A DNA stretch of 32,298 nucleotides from Endozoicomonas arenosclerae (GCF_001562015.1 NZ_LASA01000092.1:1-32298), one strand, 5' to 3'. Shown: positions 14,708 to 24,762, numbered from the stretch's first letter. Numbers and translations are program-made. The notes: a model not told the origin generated them from the sequence alone.

Positions 14708-14919
14708 AGGGGCTATCTGAAAGGCGGTGGAGCCTTCCAAATAGTTTCTTTTGTGAAAAGTGATTTTCGTTTTCATTTGAGTCAATGGATTACGGAAGTG
14801 GCTTTTCATCCGCTATGGGCATTTGTATTCAATAAATCGGGGCGAATCCCGATGTATGAAGGCGATTTGGATTTTTTCGGTCAGGTGATCTGACGGAACC
14901 TGACCACAGGGTGTTACTG
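14708..14919 (+). other. dnaK-dnaJ spacer with two small hairpins
   Basis: No gene is evident. ATCGGG/CCCGAT (14836-14853) is a 6-bp hairpin. GGTCAGGT (14879-14886) pairs with ACCTGACC (14898-14905) directly before the dnaJ ribosome binding site. The first arm could instead pair with CTGAC at 14890-14894, giving two alternative folds. I found no good sigma-32 promoter, only weak partial matches. Confidence 0.45.
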
Positions 14920-16071
14920 ATGGCAAAACGTGATTTTTACGAAGTACTGGGCGTAGAAAAGGGGGCCTCTGACAAGGAGATCAAGAAGGCCTATCGCCGT
15001 ATGGCTATGAAGTATCATCCTGACCGCAACCCTGATGACAAGGATGCGGAAGAGCATTTCAAGGAAGTTAACGAAGCTTTCGAAATCCTGTCCGACGACC
15101 AGAAGCGTGCTGCCTACGATCAGTACGGCCATGCCGGTGTAGATCCGAATATGGGTGGCATGGGTGGAGCTGGCGGCTTTGGCGGCGGTGCCGGTGGCTT
15201 TGGTGATATTTTTGGTGATGTGTTTGGTGACATCTTCGGAGGCGGTGGTCACGGTCACTCCCGCAGCTCTGTTCAGCGTGGTGCCGATCTGCGCTATCAG
15301 TTGGAGCTAAGTCTTGAAGAGGCGGTTAAAGGCACTACCAAAAAAATCAAGATTCCTTCTCTGTTAGGTTGTAATTCCTGCGACGGCTCTGGTGCCAAGA
15401 AAGGCACTTCTGCGGTGACCTGTACCACGTGTGGCGGTATGGGTCAGGTGCGCATGCAGCAGGGTTTCTTCTCTGTGCAGCAGACCTGCCCGGATTGTCA
15501 TGGTACCGGCAAGATGATCAAAGACCCTTGTCGTGAATGTCACGGTGAAGGGCGCGTGCAGGAATACAAAACCCTGTCTGTAAAAATTCCATCAGGTGTT
15601 GATACAGGCGATCGTATTCGATTGGCAGGCGAAGGTGAAGCAGGCGTTAATGGTGGCCCAGCCGGTGATCTGTATGTTCAGGTCAGCGTTGCAGACCATC
15701 CTATCTTCCAGCGCGATGGCAAACACCTGTACTGTGAAGTGCCCATTACTTTTGTGGATGCTGCACTGGGTGGTGAGCTGGAGGTGCCAACGCTGGATGG
15801 CCGCGTGAAACTGAAGATTCCAAAGGAAACTCAAACCGGCAAACTGTTCCGTCTGCGAGATAAAGGTGTAACGCCTGTTCGTGGTGGCGGTCGTGGCGAC
15901 CTGATGTGTCGTGTAGTGGTTGAAACGCCGGTCCATCTGACTGAGCGTCAGAGAGAGCTTATGAGCGAGTTGAAGGATACCTTCGCTGCAGAAGGTGAAG
16001 ATCGTCAGTCACCCAAGAAGACATCGTTTTTTGAAGGTGTGAAAAAGTTCTTCGACGATATGGCCTCCTGA
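14920..16071 (+). CDS. dnaJ: Chaperone DnaJ (Hsp40)
   Basis: This 383-residue type-I DnaJ has a J domain with HPD at 33-35, a Gly/Phe-rich linker (about 75-112, with [15 protein letters not shown]) and four CxxCxGxG zinc motifs: CNSCDGSG 151-158, CTTCGGMG 168-175, CPDCHGTG 190-197 and CRECHGEG 204-211. Two beta-sandwich substrate domains and a C-terminal dimer segment follow. It delivers clients to DnaK and stimulates ATP hydrolysis. The start is the ATG at 14920, preceded by AGGGTG; an alternative three codons earlier lacks this spacing. In relatives dapB and carA usually follow, but here a ChaA-type antiporter gene comes next. Confidence 0.97.
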   Translation: MAKRDFYEVLGVEKGASDKEIKKAYRRMAMKYHPDRNPDDKDAEEHFKEVNEAFEILSDDQKRAAYDQYGHAGVDPNMGGMGGAGGFGGGAGGFGDIFGDVFGDIFGGGGHGHSRSSVQRGADLRYQLELSLEEAVKGTTKKIKIPSLLGCNSCDGSGAKKGTSAVTCTTCGGMGQVRMQQGFFSVQQTCPDCHGTGKMIKDPCRECHGEGRVQEYKTLSVKIPSGVDTGDRIRLAGEGEAGVNGGPAGDLYVQVSVADHPIFQRDGKHLYCEVPITFVDAALGGELEVPTLDGRVKLKIPKETQTGKLFRLRDKGVTPVRGGGRGDLMCRVVVETPVHLTERQRELMSELKDTFAAEGEDRQSPKKTSFFEGVKKFFDDMAS

Positions 16072-16085
16072 TCTTCCTCTCTTTA

Positions 16086-16123
16086 AATTGCCTGCAGTCC
16101 TTTCTTATGCTGCAGGTAATTTT
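16086..16123 (+). terminator. Intrinsic terminator of dnaJ
   Basis: AATTGCCTGCAG pairs with CTGCAGGTAATT (one G-T wobble) around a 12-base loop, and TTTTC overlaps its end. It begins about 15 bases after the dnaJ stop. Confidence 0.65.
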
Positions 16124-16234
16124 CTAATTCCTTGGCTCCCTGTTAGAACCTTAACTATCTTAAAGTGGCTTTTCTGCTCTTGGATGCTTTCCAGCGGGTG
16201 GAAGTTTTCTGGCTGTTTCCTGCTTTAAGAAATA

Positions 16235-17329
16235 ATGAAATTACCATCGGTTTTAACTTCTGAGCCCGGCCTGTATGCAGGTATTGCTGCCTCGGTCTTT
16301 TTCTATTCTCTCTGCAGCCGCTATTTGACGACGGGCTCTTCAGCCGCCGTCAGTGCCGGACTCTTCTTTCTGCTGTTTGTAGTGATGTTGTGGTCGTCCT
16401 TTGGTGTGGTGCGCCATGCCGATGGATTGGCTGTTCAGCTCGGTGAGCCTTATGGCACACTGATTCTGACGCTCTCAGTGATCAGTATTGAAGTCATAAT
16501 GATATCGGCGGTGATGTTGACCGGGAGTCATAACCCGACACTGGGTCGTGATGTTATGTTCTCTGTACTTATGATTGTGCTGAACGGTCTGGTTGGTTTG
16601 TCGTTGCTGCTGGGTGGTATACGACACGTTGAGCAGACTTTTAATTTGCAGGGAGCTAACTCTTTTCTGGGGATTCTGATTCCTCTTTCAGTGCTGGGCT
16701 TGATCCTTCCCAACTTTACAGAATCAACCCGGGCAGGCACTTTCTCCCTCGAACAAATAGTTTTCCTGGTCGTGATGAATGTGGTCCTTTATCTGGCATT
16801 TCTGGGAATGCAGACCATGCGGCATAGAAGCTATTTTGTCTGTGAACATGATGATGCTGATCATGGTACTGAGAAGGTGTTCTCTGTTCCGGCTCATGTG
16901 CTTCTTCTGGTTTTTTACATGATTCCGATCGTTCTGCTGTCTAAAAAGCTGGCGGTGATTGTGGATTATGGGATTTCAGAGCTGGGGGCTCCAGCGGATC
17001 TTGGCGGGTTGATTGTAGCTATTCTGGTGCTCTCTCCTGAAGGTATGGCGGCTATCAAAGCGGCCAGAGTGAACAATCTTCAGCGATCCATCAATATTTG
17101 TCTGGGTTCTGCGTTGGCCACGATCGGGATGACAATACCGGCTGTTTTGCTCATTGGAATACTGATATCAAAAACGATCGTCTTGGGTCTGAATAATGTG
17201 GAAGCGCTCTTGCTGGTGCTGACGCTTCTTGTTTCCATGGTCAACTTTTCATCCGGTAAGAGTAACCTGTTTCAGGGTGTGACCCATCTGACACTTTTCT
17301 TCTGTTTTATCATCCTCATTTTTGATTGA
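16235..17329 (+). CDS. chaA: ChaA-type calcium(sodium, potassium):proton antiporter
   Basis: This 364-residue inner-membrane protein of the CaCA superfamily resembles E. coli ChaA along its length. The two inverted alpha-repeats are visible: GEPYGTLILTLSVISIEV at 70-87, with the ion-binding Glu, and LVLSPEGMAAIKAA at 265-278. About eleven hydrophobic segments are present, with a short acidic, His-containing loop near 203-215 (CEHDDADH) where ChaA has a longer acidic stretch. It should export Ca2+, Na+ or K+ in exchange for protons. The ATG at 16235 is taken as the start; no strong ribosome binding site is seen. It follows dnaJ and precedes the large exported protein, occupying the place of dapB in related genomes. 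Confidence 0.88.
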   Translation: MKLPSVLTSEPGLYAGIAASVFFYSLCSRYLTTGSSAAVSAGLFFLLFVVMLWSSFGVVRHADGLAVQLGEPYGTLILTLSVISIEVIMISAVMLTGSHNPTLGRDVMFSVLMIVLNGLVGLSLLLGGIRHVEQTFNLQGANSFLGILIPLSVLGLILPNFTESTRAGTFSLEQIVFLVVMNVVLYLAFLGMQTMRHRSYFVCEHDDADHGTEKVFSVPAHVLLLVFYMIPIVLLSKKLAVIVDYGISELGAPADLGGLIVAILVLSPEGMAAIKAARVNNLQRSINICLGSALATIGMTIPAVLLIGILISKTIVLGLNNVEALLLVLTLLVSMVNFSSGKSNLFQGVTHLTLFFCFIILIFD

Positions 17330-17365
17330 ACCTTTCACAGGAAAACTTTTTCTTGAGTGATTCAT

Positions 17366-17394
17366 TTGTGAACTACTTTTTTAGGTCATAAATT
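17366..17394 (+). promoter_or_regulatory. Candidate promoter of the 681-residue exported protein gene
   Basis: TTGTGA at 17366-17371 and TAAATT at 17389-17394 have a 17-base spacer in an A/T-rich gap. Transcription would begin about 15 bases before the ATG. Confidence 0.4.
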
Positions 17395-17415
17395 AATAAA
17401 TCTAATGAGATATTT

Positions 17416-19461
17416 ATGGCGGTTCGCATCTTATTTGCGTTGGGCTCAATTCTCTTCTTTACCGGATTTCTCTCTTCTTCAGTCAATGCAGGTCTATTGC
17501 AGGAAGGATTAATGTGGGGAGGTGCTCCAAAAACCTTCCCCCAGGATCGCGGTATTCCTACTCTCTTCTCTTCAAGCCTGAGTCCAAATGATTTGATACT
17601 CCAGTACTCAACTCATGGTTCTGTAGTCGTTGAAAAACAAGGGTTAACTTGTGGGCAGGAACTGTGTAATTCCTCGGATAGGCTTTGCCAAAGCAAATGT
17701 GTCAGGAGAAGTGGAGTAGCTGAAGAAGAGTGGGGTCACGACGAAGAATTTCATTCGGAGGGTGAGATTATTCGCCCGGATGAATTTCTTCGACTGAATA
17801 ACAGGGAATTCTTCGTGGAGATTAATGATCAGGATGTAAGAGTGTTTGAGCTGGATGAATCTGTAGAGGCGTCTGATCATTTACCGGATGGTGAGGCTTT
17901 GTATCTTGTTCACCCTGTATCCGGGCGACAATCAAGAATCCTCAGGGTGGACTCGGATGATGTTTGGCAGGATGAGGATTATTCGGTCAGCCTTTATGCA
18001 TCACTCTCGGGTACTTATTGGGTGTACCGGGACGCTGAAGGCGTGCTCTGGGTGTTCAGGCGATTAGGTGGTCAGCTGGTAAAGGTGAGGCTGGACTTTG
18101 CTCTGGCAGCAGAAAGTTTTGAAAGGGCGTTCGAGAACTATCAGCGATGGAAGAGGGTGGGCGGTAAGCCCGTTGATCCGGCTTATGCTTCAGTAAAACC
18201 TCGACAGGTCCCCCCAAAAAGGAAGCAGGGGCAGGCAGGTGGTCTGAAAAAAAAGCCAAAAGTAGAAGAGCAAAGTCATTCTTCAGAGGGAAGTGATGGT
18301 CAACACAGTGTTGTGCTTGAGGTGGATGATAAAAGGACTCGAGTGGCTTCTGATAAGTTGAAAGCCTCAAAGGAGTCTATGAAGCAGGTGGTCAGGGCTA
18401 CCCGTAAGAAGAAAGACAGGGTGGCGGAAGAAGGGGGGAGATTTGGTATTCCGGCCTTTATTGTGCATCTGGATCAGGTTGAGAGAGTTGGCGTTAGTGA
18501 ACAGGAGGAACTGGAAAAGAAGTACAGGGAGGCTAAGAAAAAGAAGCAGAAAGAGGCTGAGGGTCTCAGAAAAAAATGGCTTTGGAGTAAGGTTGCCTGG
18601 CGTATTTTTGAGACGGGGGATTGGGATGGTTTCATTATGAAGCTTTATCAGTTGCCACAGAAGTCACTCAGACTGATCTCTGGGTTGGATGCCAGTGTCA
18701 TAATAAGATGGAAGGAGCTGGCAGCCATCAAACCGTCCGATGAAGCAGTCTTTGCTGATTTGGAAAAGAATCAAGTCACGGATGTGTTGGTCAATAAGTT
18801 ATTGGCACTTTGGGTCGAAGAGGTTCTGTCTGCAAAGATGGTTAAACCCGACTGGGAAAAGGTGCTGTCCATTGAGGTTGTTGATGGGCCTGGTTTGGAA
18901 GAAGAGGGTTTTGAAGATCATGAGGAGCCAGAGGCAACAAGTTCTCCTGTGATTGAGGTATCAGCTGGAGAAAAGCAGAAGAGAAAAAGAAAAGCGGATC
19001 AGGAGGGTGGCGTTAAAAAGCGCAAGCGGTATGAGCTTGAGACAGGGCCTGAGGGAGCGGGGCGGGATTTTGGAGGTTATCGTATTTATGGTCTCACCCG
19101 ATCCAGTGTTCCCAGTTTTGTAGCGGTTACAGTGTGTGATAACTGTGGTGGTGAAAAAGTGGAATCTCTACACGAGGTGAAAGTTCCTCCATCCAGAAAT
19201 GCCGGTCTGATGGTTGATCATGCTACCCAGACTCAAACCTCACCATCTGCTTCGTCTGCTTCGAATGATGATGGGGGGCAGATTAGTGTTCAGGAGCTGG
19301 TTGGTTTGATGACTCATTTCCAGCAGCAGGTCGTACAGACGGGAGCGGACTGGAGGGCTCCCTTTGTTGATCATCTTCAGGCACATTTGCTTGCTGTTCT
19401 GACAAAAAGAGTTGGCGATGCCACAAAAAAATGGATTAAAAAGTCGGAACCAAAGAAGTAA
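17416..19461 (+). CDS. Exported protein of unknown function with NLS-like basic clusters
   Basis: I do not recognise this 681-residue protein. Residues 1-25 form a clear Sec signal peptide (core ILFALGSILFFTGFLSSSVN, cleavage after VNA). The region 26-250 looks globular, with four Cys (79, 84, 91, 95) and a beta-rich segment around 120-230. Residues 255-340 are basic and low in complexity, including PPKRKQ and LKKKPKVEE, close to the SV40-type nuclear localisation signal. A helical, Lys/Glu-rich stretch covers 360-480. Residues 520-538 hold KQKRKRK and KKRKR separated by about seven residues, a good bipartite NLS pattern. CDNC at 574-577 is a possible zinc knuckle, and a final helix ends in KKWIKKSEPKK. 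Nuclear import is inference: such clusters are also common in nucleic-acid-binding proteins. A GAG precedes the ATG by about seven bases. Confidence 0.7.
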   Translation: MAVRILFALGSILFFTGFLSSSVNAGLLQEGLMWGGAPKTFPQDRGIPTLFSSSLSPNDLILQYSTHGSVVVEKQGLTCGQELCNSSDRLCQSKCVRRSGVAEEEWGHDEEFHSEGEIIRPDEFLRLNNREFFVEINDQDVRVFELDESVEASDHLPDGEALYLVHPVSGRQSRILRVDSDDVWQDEDYSVSLYASLSGTYWVYRDAEGVLWVFRRLGGQLVKVRLDFALAAESFERAFENYQRWKRVGGKPVDPAYASVKPRQVPPKRKQGQAGGLKKKPKVEEQSHSSEGSDGQHSVVLEVDDKRTRVASDKLKASKESMKQVVRATRKKKDRVAEEGGRFGIPAFIVHLDQVERVGVSEQEELEKKYREAKKKKQKEAEGLRKKWLWSKVAWRIFETGDWDGFIMKLYQLPQKSLRLISGLDASVIIRWKELAAIKPSDEAVFADLEKNQVTDVLVNKLLALWVEEVLSAKMVKPDWEKVLSIEVVDGPGLEEEGFEDHEEPEATSSPVIEVSAGEKQKRKRKADQEGGVKKRKRYELETGPEGAGRDFGGYRIYGLTRSSVPSFVAVTVCDNCGGEKVESLHEVKVPPSRNAGLMVDHATQTQTSPSASSASNDDGGQISVQELVGLMTHFQQQVVQTGADWRAPFVDHLQAHLLAVLTKRVGDATKKWIKKSEPKK

Positions 19462-19589
19462 TAGGCTCAGTACTTTCTTAAGTGGGATAGGTGTGATGCT
19501 TGTGATATCGGGTCTTGCCCGATTCTGGAGTGAAGGTTTTAAGTATTTCCTGCTAGAAATATCTTGTTCGTTCAAAAATATTGTGTTTA

Positions 19590-19608
19590 AATGCGAAAAA
19601 TTTGCATT
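19590..19608. promoter_or_regulatory. Candidate operator dyad upstream of carA
   Basis: AATGC and GCATT flank an A-run/T-run centre with symmetry around 19599; one pair out of the arms mismatches. The size is like an ARG box, and ArgR controls carAB in enteric bacteria, but the sequence is not a clean consensus match, so the regulator is unknown. Confidence 0.3.
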
Positions 19609-19660
19609 AGATTTGTTGAGGCAGTCGGCGTGCCCCTAGCGTTCCTGATAAAAGTCGGAT

Positions 19661-19701
19661 AAAAAGCGAGATGGTGATTCATTTTACCTCTCGCTTTTTT
19701 T
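19661..19701. terminator. Strong terminator or attenuator before carA
   Basis: AAAAAGCGAG pairs with CTCGCTTTTT, extended inward by GGT/ACC across one bulge, with T-runs on both strands. It could end the preceding gene, whose stop lies 200 bases upstream, or act as an attenuator in the carAB leader. Confidence 0.75.
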
Positions 19702-19827
19702 GAGCGCGTCCGAAGGAAAAAAGGTGTACATAAGTGCTGATTGTCTCGCAAACTGGCGTGAGAATCGCCTGACCAGGTTATCCCTTGTAAACCGGGTCGG
19801 GAACAGGTCGAAGTGTGGGAGGAATCA

Positions 19828-20979
19828 TTGACTAAGTCAGCCGTACTGGCTCTGGAAGACGGAAGTCTTTTTCGGGGCATTGCCATTGGATCCGACGGAG
19901 AAACCAGTGGTGAGGTCGTTTTCAATACAGCCATGACAGGCTATCAGGAAATACTCACCGACCCTTCTTATTCCCGTCAAATCGTTACTCTCACCTATCC
20001 CCATATTGGTAATACCGGCATTACTCCTATAGACGAAGAGTCTACTGAAATTCATTCTGCCGGCCTTGTTATCCGTGATCTCCCTCTCCTTGCCAGCAAC
20101 TGGCGTAACAAAATGCCACTCGATGAGTACCTTCGTACAAACAACATCGTTGCCATTGCTGATATTGATACCCGTCGTCTGACTCGAATCCTGCGAGAGA
20201 AAGGGGCTCAGAATGGCTGCATCATGGTAGCCGATGAAAACGGTCAGATTGATGAAGCGGCAGCTCTGGAAAAAGCACGTGCTTTCCCGGGTCTGAAAGG
20301 AATGGATCTGGCAAAAGAAGTCACCGTTAAGGAATCTTACGAGTGGAAAGAAGGTGTCTGGGCGCTTGAGACTGATGAGCATCAGTCTGTCGAAGAGCAA
20401 CCTTTCCATATTGTGGCTTATGACTTTGGTGTGAAGCGCAACATTCTCAGAATGTTGGCTCAGCGTGGATGTCGTCTAACGGTTGTGCCTGCCGAAACGC
20501 CTGCTGAAGAAGTGCTGGCCATGAACCCGGACGGTGTTTTCCTGTCTAACGGCCCTGGCGATCCAGAGCCCTGCGTTTATGCGATCAAGGCGATTCAGGA
20601 CATTCTGGAAACCCGTATTCCGGTTTTCGGTATCTGTCTGGGTCATCAGCTTCTGGGTCTGGCCAGTGGTGCCACCACCATGAAAATGAAGTTTGGTCAC
20701 CACGGCGCCAACCATCCGGTTCAGGATCTGGACTCCGGTGTGGTCATGATTACCAGTCAGAACCACGGTTTTGCTGTTTCTGAAGAAGGTCTGCCGGGGC
20801 ATATCCGGGTTACTCACAAGTCTCTGTTTGATGGCAGTCTTCAGGGTATTGAGCTGACAGATCGACCCGCTTTCAGTTTCCAGGGGCACCCGGAAGCCAG
20901 CCCGGGTCCACACGATGTGGCGGTGCTGTTTGACCGGTTTATCAGCATGCTGGAAGAGCATACAGCGGCTTCCGAATAA
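19828..20979 (+). CDS. carA: Carbamoyl-phosphate synthase small subunit
   Basis: This 383-residue glutaminase subunit has the N-terminal CPSase small domain ([18 protein letters not shown], then [20 protein letters not shown]). The C-terminal class-I amidotransferase domain has C270 in GICLGHQ and H354/E356 in [13 protein letters not shown], one residue off E. coli numbering. It releases ammonia from Gln and channels it to CarB for arginine and pyrimidine synthesis. The start is the TTG at 19828: GGAGG lies five bases upstream and the protein then begins like E. coli CarA. The gene is followed by carB after 77 bases that hold a large hairpin. Confidence 0.97.
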   Translation: MTKSAVLALEDGSLFRGIAIGSDGETSGEVVFNTAMTGYQEILTDPSYSRQIVTLTYPHIGNTGITPIDEESTEIHSAGLVIRDLPLLASNWRNKMPLDEYLRTNNIVAIADIDTRRLTRILREKGAQNGCIMVADENGQIDEAAALEKARAFPGLKGMDLAKEVTVKESYEWKEGVWALETDEHQSVEEQPFHIVAYDFGVKRNILRMLAQRGCRLTVVPAETPAEEVLAMNPDGVFLSNGPGDPEPCVYAIKAIQDILETRIPVFGICLGHQLLGLASGATTMKMKFGHHGANHPVQDLDSGVVMITSQNHGFAVSEEGLPGHIRVTHKSLFDGSLQGIELTDRPAFSFQGHPEASPGPHDVAVLFDRFISMLEEHTAASE

Positions 20980-21001
20980 AGAATACACAGTGCAGACTCA
21001 A

Positions 21002-21036
21002 CAGGTTTCGAAGGCATTTAACGCCTTCGAAACCTG
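21002..21036 (+). repeat. Perfect 14-bp hairpin between carA and carB
   Basis: CAGGTTTCGAAGGC pairs with GCCTTCGAAACCTG without mismatch around a seven-base loop, 20 bases before the carB start. No T-run follows, so it is not a simple terminator. It may protect the upstream message, adjust the CarA:CarB ratio or bind a protein. Confidence 0.75.
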
Positions 21037-21056
21037 AGACAAGTTACGAGAGCAAC

Positions 21057-24000
21057 ATGCCGAAACGTACAGATATTGAAAGCATCCTGATCCTGGGTGC
21101 GGGTCCCATCATCATCGGTCAGGCCTGTGAATTTGATTATTCAGGAGCCCAGGCCTGTAAAGCCCTGAAAGAAGAGGGCTACCGTGTCATTCTGGTGAAT
21201 TCCAATCCGGCCACCATTATGACCGACCCGTCCATGGCGGATGCCACCTACATTGAGCCCATTCGTTGGGAAACCGTAGAAAAGATTATTGAGAAAGAGC
21301 GCCCTGACGCCGTACTGCCGACCATGGGTGGTCAGACAGCGTTGAACTGTGCTCTGGATCTGCACCATAAAGGCGTGCTGGAAAAGTACGACGTGCAGAT
21401 GATCGGTGCCAGCCGCGAAGCGATCGACAAGGCTGAAGACCGTGAAATGTTCGACACGGCCATGAAGAATATTGGTCTTGAAACGCCTTCTTCCGGTATT
21501 GCTCACAGCATGGAAGAAGCTCAGGCGGTTCTGGATCAAGTGGGTTTCCCGTGCATCATTCGTCCTTCCTTCACTATGGGTGGTTCCGGTGGTGGTATCG
21601 CTTATAACAAGGATGAGTTTGAAGAGATCTGCAAGCGAGGTCTGGATCTGTCGCCTACCAACGAACTGTTGATCGACGAATCCCTGATCGGCTGGAAAGA
21701 ATATGAGATGGAAGTGGTGCGTGACCGCAAGGACAACTGCATCATTGTCTGCTCCATTGAAAATTTCGACCCAATGGGTGTTCACACCGGTGACTCCATT
21801 ACCGTAGCGCCTTCGCAAACGCTGACTGATAAAGAGTATCAGATCATGCGTAACGCTTCTGTTGCCGTACTGCGTGAGATTGGTGTAGAAACCGGTGGTT
21901 CCAATGTGCAGTTTGGTATCTGCCCGGACACAGGCCGTATGGTCGTGATCGAAATGAACCCTCGTGTATCCCGTTCTTCTGCTTTGGCCTCCAAGGCCAC
22001 AGGTTTTCCGATTGCCAAAGTAGCGGCCAAGCTGGCGGTGGGTTACACCCTGGATGAGCTGCGCAACGAAATTACCGGTGGTGTGGTTCCGGCTTCTTTC
22101 GAGCCGACCATTGACTACGTAGTGACCAAGATTCCACGTTTTGCCTTCGAAAAATTCCCACAGGCTGATGACCGTTTGACCACGCAGATGAAATCTGTGG
22201 GTGAGGTCATGGCCATTGGTCGTACATTCCAGGAATCCATGCAGAAAGCGCTACGTGGTCTGGAAACCGGTGCGACTGGTTTCAACCCAATGCTGGATCC
22301 TGCTGCTGAAGGCGCTATCGACAAGATCAAGGCTCAGCTGGTTGTTCCCAAAGCTGATCGCCCTTACTACGTGGCAGACGCTTTCCGTGCAGGCATGACT
22401 CGTGAGCAGGTGTTTGACAGCTGCATGATTGATCACTGGTTCCTGGTTCAGATTGAAGACATCGTTCTTGAAGAGCAGAAGCTGGCAGGTAAAGGTTTGG
22501 CAGCTCTGGATGCCGGAACTCTGTTCCGCCTCAAGCGCAAAGGCTTCAGTGATGCTCGTCTGGCAGAGGTTCTTGAAGTTTCCGAAACGGAAGTTCGCAA
22601 CCATCGTCGTGGTCTGGGTATCAAGCCGGTATTCAAACGCGTAGACACCTGTGCGGCAGAATTTTCTTCCACGACAGCTTACATGTATTCCACTTATGAG
22701 GAAGAGTGTGAGTCAGCACCTTCTGATAACGAAAAGATTATGGTGATCGGTGGTGGTCCAAACCGTATCGGCCAGGGTATCGAATTCGATTACTGTTGTG
22801 TGCATGCGGCCATGGCTGCCCGTGAAGACGGTTACGAAACCATTATGGTGAACTGTAACCCGGAAACGGTTTCTACCGATTATGACACTTCTGACCGACT
22901 GTATTTTGAGCCGGTTACTCTGGAAGATGTTCTGGCGATTATTGATGTCGAGAAGCCGAAAGGCGTTATCGTACACTACGGTGGTCAGACACCTCTGAAG
23001 CTGGCTCGTGAACTGGAAGCCGAAGGCGTTCCTATCATTGGTACCAGCCCAGACGCTATTGACCAGGCTGAAGACCGTGAGCGCTTCCAGGGAATGATTC
23101 AGAAGTTGGGTCTGCTTCAGCCCGCTAACGCCACTGTTCGCAGTGCTGAAGAAGCTGTAGCCAAGGCAACCGAGATTGGTTACCCGCTGGTGGTTCGTCC
23201 TTCCTATGTGTTGGGTGGCCGTGCAATGGAAATCGTTGCCGGTGAAGAAGAGCTGCAGAAATACATGAAGGAAGCCGTACAGGTTTCCAACGACAGCCCG
23301 GTTCTGCTGGACCTGTTCCTGAACCGTGCGGTTGAAGTGGATGTTGATGCGGTTTGCGACGGTGAGCGTGTAGTGATTGGCGCCATCATGCAGCACATTG
23401 AACAGGCCGGTATTCACTCCGGTGACTCTGGCTGTTCACTGCCTCCTTACAGTCTGAGCCCGCGTATTCAGGATCAGATCCGTGAGCAGGTGAAAGCCAT
23501 GGCCATGGAGCTGGGTGTTGTCGGTCTGATGAACGTTCAGATGGCGCTGCAGGACGGCGAACTTTATGTGATCGAGGTGAACCCTCGTGCTTCCCGTACC
23601 GTGCCTTTCGTCTCCAAGTGTATTGGTCACTCCCTGGCCAAGATTGCTGCACGTGTGATGATGGGCAAGACTCTGGAAGAGTTGGAGTTCACCAAAGAAA
23701 TCGTACCTCCTTACTACTGTGTGAAAGAGGCTATCTTCCCATTTAATAAATTCCCGGGTGTGGATCCGATTCTCGGCCCTGAGATGAAATCTACCGGTGA
23801 AGTGATGGGGGTAGGTGCTTCCTTCCCTGAAGCTTATTACAAGGCTCAGCTGGCAGAAAACATGGCATTGCCTGAAGGTGGCCGTGTCATCATCAGTGTT
23901 CGTGACCAGGATAAGCCAATGGTGCCGGGTATTGCCCGTCTGCTGATGGATACCGGTTTCGAGCTGATGGCTACCGGTGGTACTGCTCAGGTTATTGAAG

Positions 24001-24278
24001 ATGCTGGTCTGCCAGTGACACGGGTCAAAAAGGTGATGGAAGGTCGACCAAATATGGTGGACAGCATCGTCAATGGTGATATAGCCTTTGTGGTCAACAC
24101 AACCGAAGGTCGCCAGGCCATAGCGGACTCCTATACAATCCGCCGATCTTCCCTGACCAAAAAGGTTCTCTACACCACCACTATGGCGGGTGCAGAAGCT
24201 ATTGCCCGTGCCATTGCTTTTGGCTCGGAGAAAACAGTCAGAAGACTTCAGGATTTACACGAAGGTAAGACTGGATGA
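21057..24278 (+). CDS. carB: Carbamoyl-phosphate synthase large subunit
   Basis: This 1073-residue subunit shows the internal duplication of CarB. Each half starts with a nucleotide-binding Rossmann segment ([20 protein letters not shown] at about 10-29 and [20 protein letters not shown] in the second half) and has an ATP-grasp core ([46 protein letters not shown]). The first ATP site makes carboxyphosphate and the second phosphorylates carbamate. The C-terminal domain, from about residue 935, is the MGS-like allosteric region for UMP and ornithine. The stop overlaps the greA start by four bases (ATGA), so greA is translationally coupled. Confidence 0.98.
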   Translation: MPKRTDIESILILGAGPIIIGQACEFDYSGAQACKALKEEGYRVILVNSNPATIMTDPSMADATYIEPIRWETVEKIIEKERPDAVLPTMGGQTALNCALDLHHKGVLEKYDVQMIGASREAIDKAEDREMFDTAMKNIGLETPSSGIAHSMEEAQAVLDQVGFPCIIRPSFTMGGSGGGIAYNKDEFEEICKRGLDLSPTNELLIDESLIGWKEYEMEVVRDRKDNCIIVCSIENFDPMGVHTGDSITVAPSQTLTDKEYQIMRNASVAVLREIGVETGGSNVQFGICPDTGRMVVIEMNPRVSRSSALASKATGFPIAKVAAKLAVGYTLDELRNEITGGVVPASFEPTIDYVVTKIPRFAFEKFPQADDRLTTQMKSVGEVMAIGRTFQESMQKALRGLETGATGFNPMLDPAAEGAIDKIKAQLVVPKADRPYYVADAFRAGMTREQVFDSCMIDHWFLVQIEDIVLEEQKLAGKGLAALDAGTLFRLKRKGFSDARLAEVLEVSETEVRNHRRGLGIKPVFKRVDTCAAEFSSTTAYMYSTYEEECESAPSDNEKIMVIGGGPNRIGQGIEFDYCCVHAAMAAREDGYETIMVNCNPETVSTDYDTSDRLYFEPVTLEDVLAIIDVEKPKGVIVHYGGQTPLKLARELEAEGVPIIGTSPDAIDQAEDRERFQGMIQKLGLLQPANATVRSAEEAVAKATEIGYPLVVRPSYVLGGRAMEIVAGEEELQKYMKEAVQVSNDSPVLLDLFLNRAVEVDVDAVCDGERVVIGAIMQHIEQAGIHSGDSGCSLPPYSLSPRIQDQIREQVKAMAMELGVVGLMNVQMALQDGELYVIEVNPRASRTVPFVSKCIGHSLAKIAARVMMGKTLEELEFTKEIVPPYYCVKEAIFPFNKFPGVDPILGPEMKSTGEVMGVGASFPEAYYKAQLAENMALPEGGRVIISVRDQDKPMVPGIARLLMDTGFELMATGGTAQVIEDAGLPVTRVKKVMEGRPNMVDSIVNGDIAFVVNTTEGRQAIADSYTIRRSSLTKKVLYTTTMAGAEAIARAIAFGSEKTVRRLQDLHEGKTG

Positions 24279-24751
24279 ATCGATTTCCGATGACAGTAGA
24301 GGGCGAAAAAGCCCTCCGTGAAGAGTTGACTCAACTGAAAACCGTTGATCGACCACGTATTTCCCAGGCTATTGCTGAAGCCCGGGAGCTGGGGGACTTG
24401 AAAGAAAACGCTGAATATCACGCTGCCCGTGAACAGCAGAGTTTTGCTGAAGGTCGTATTAATGATATTGAGGGCAAACTCTCCAATGCCCAGGTGATTG
24501 ATATCACTTCAATTAACAAGACCGGTAAGGTGATCTTTGGCACTACCGTCGTTCTGGTTAATCTGGATACCGATGATGAGGTAGAGTACAAGATCGTGGG
24601 TGATGACGAAGCTGACATCAAACACAACAAGATCTCTGTGAACTCTCCCATTGCCCGTGCCCTGGTGGGTAAGGAAGAAGGTGATGTGGTTGTTGTGAAC
24701 ACGCCTTCCGGCAATGTTGAATACGAAGTGGATGAGGTGAAACACATCTAA
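24275..24751 (+). CDS. greA: Transcription elongation factor GreA
   Basis: This 158-residue GreA has an N-terminal coiled coil (about 8-75, with [20 protein letters not shown] holding the acidic tip D41/E44) that reaches into the RNA polymerase secondary channel. A C-terminal FKBP-like domain follows (about 80-158, with [17 protein letters not shown] and PSGNVEYEV). It stimulates cleavage of backtracked transcripts and relieves pausing. It overlaps carB by four bases and completes the carA-carB-greA operon, the usual order in Pseudomonas and relatives. A hairpin follows. Confidence 0.97.
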   Translation: MNRFPMTVEGEKALREELTQLKTVDRPRISQAIAEARELGDLKENAEYHAAREQQSFAEGRINDIEGKLSNAQVIDITSINKTGKVIFGTTVVLVNLDTDDEVEYKIVGDDEADIKHNKISVNSPIARALVGKEEGDVVVVNTPSGNVEYEVDEVKHI

Positions 24752-24762
24752 TCCACTTGATT

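Larger units (their letters stand above)
19462..19827 (+). other. carA upstream region
   Basis: About 370 bases without an established gene. It contains a near-perfect dyad, AATGC(G)AAA..TTT.GCATT, at 19590-19608, of about the size of an ArgR or other dimer operator. It also holds a strong terminator (19661-19701) and a weak hairpin, GACCAGGTT against AAACCGGGTC, at 19773-19800 shortly before carA. A 23-codon frame from the ATG at 19591 ends at 19662, exactly where the terminator begins. No dapB remnant was recognised. Confidence 0.45.

Noticed and set aside
14705-14893. A 62-codon frame between dnaK and dnaJ
   Set aside because: It starts inside the dnaK terminator T-tract and shows no family similarity.
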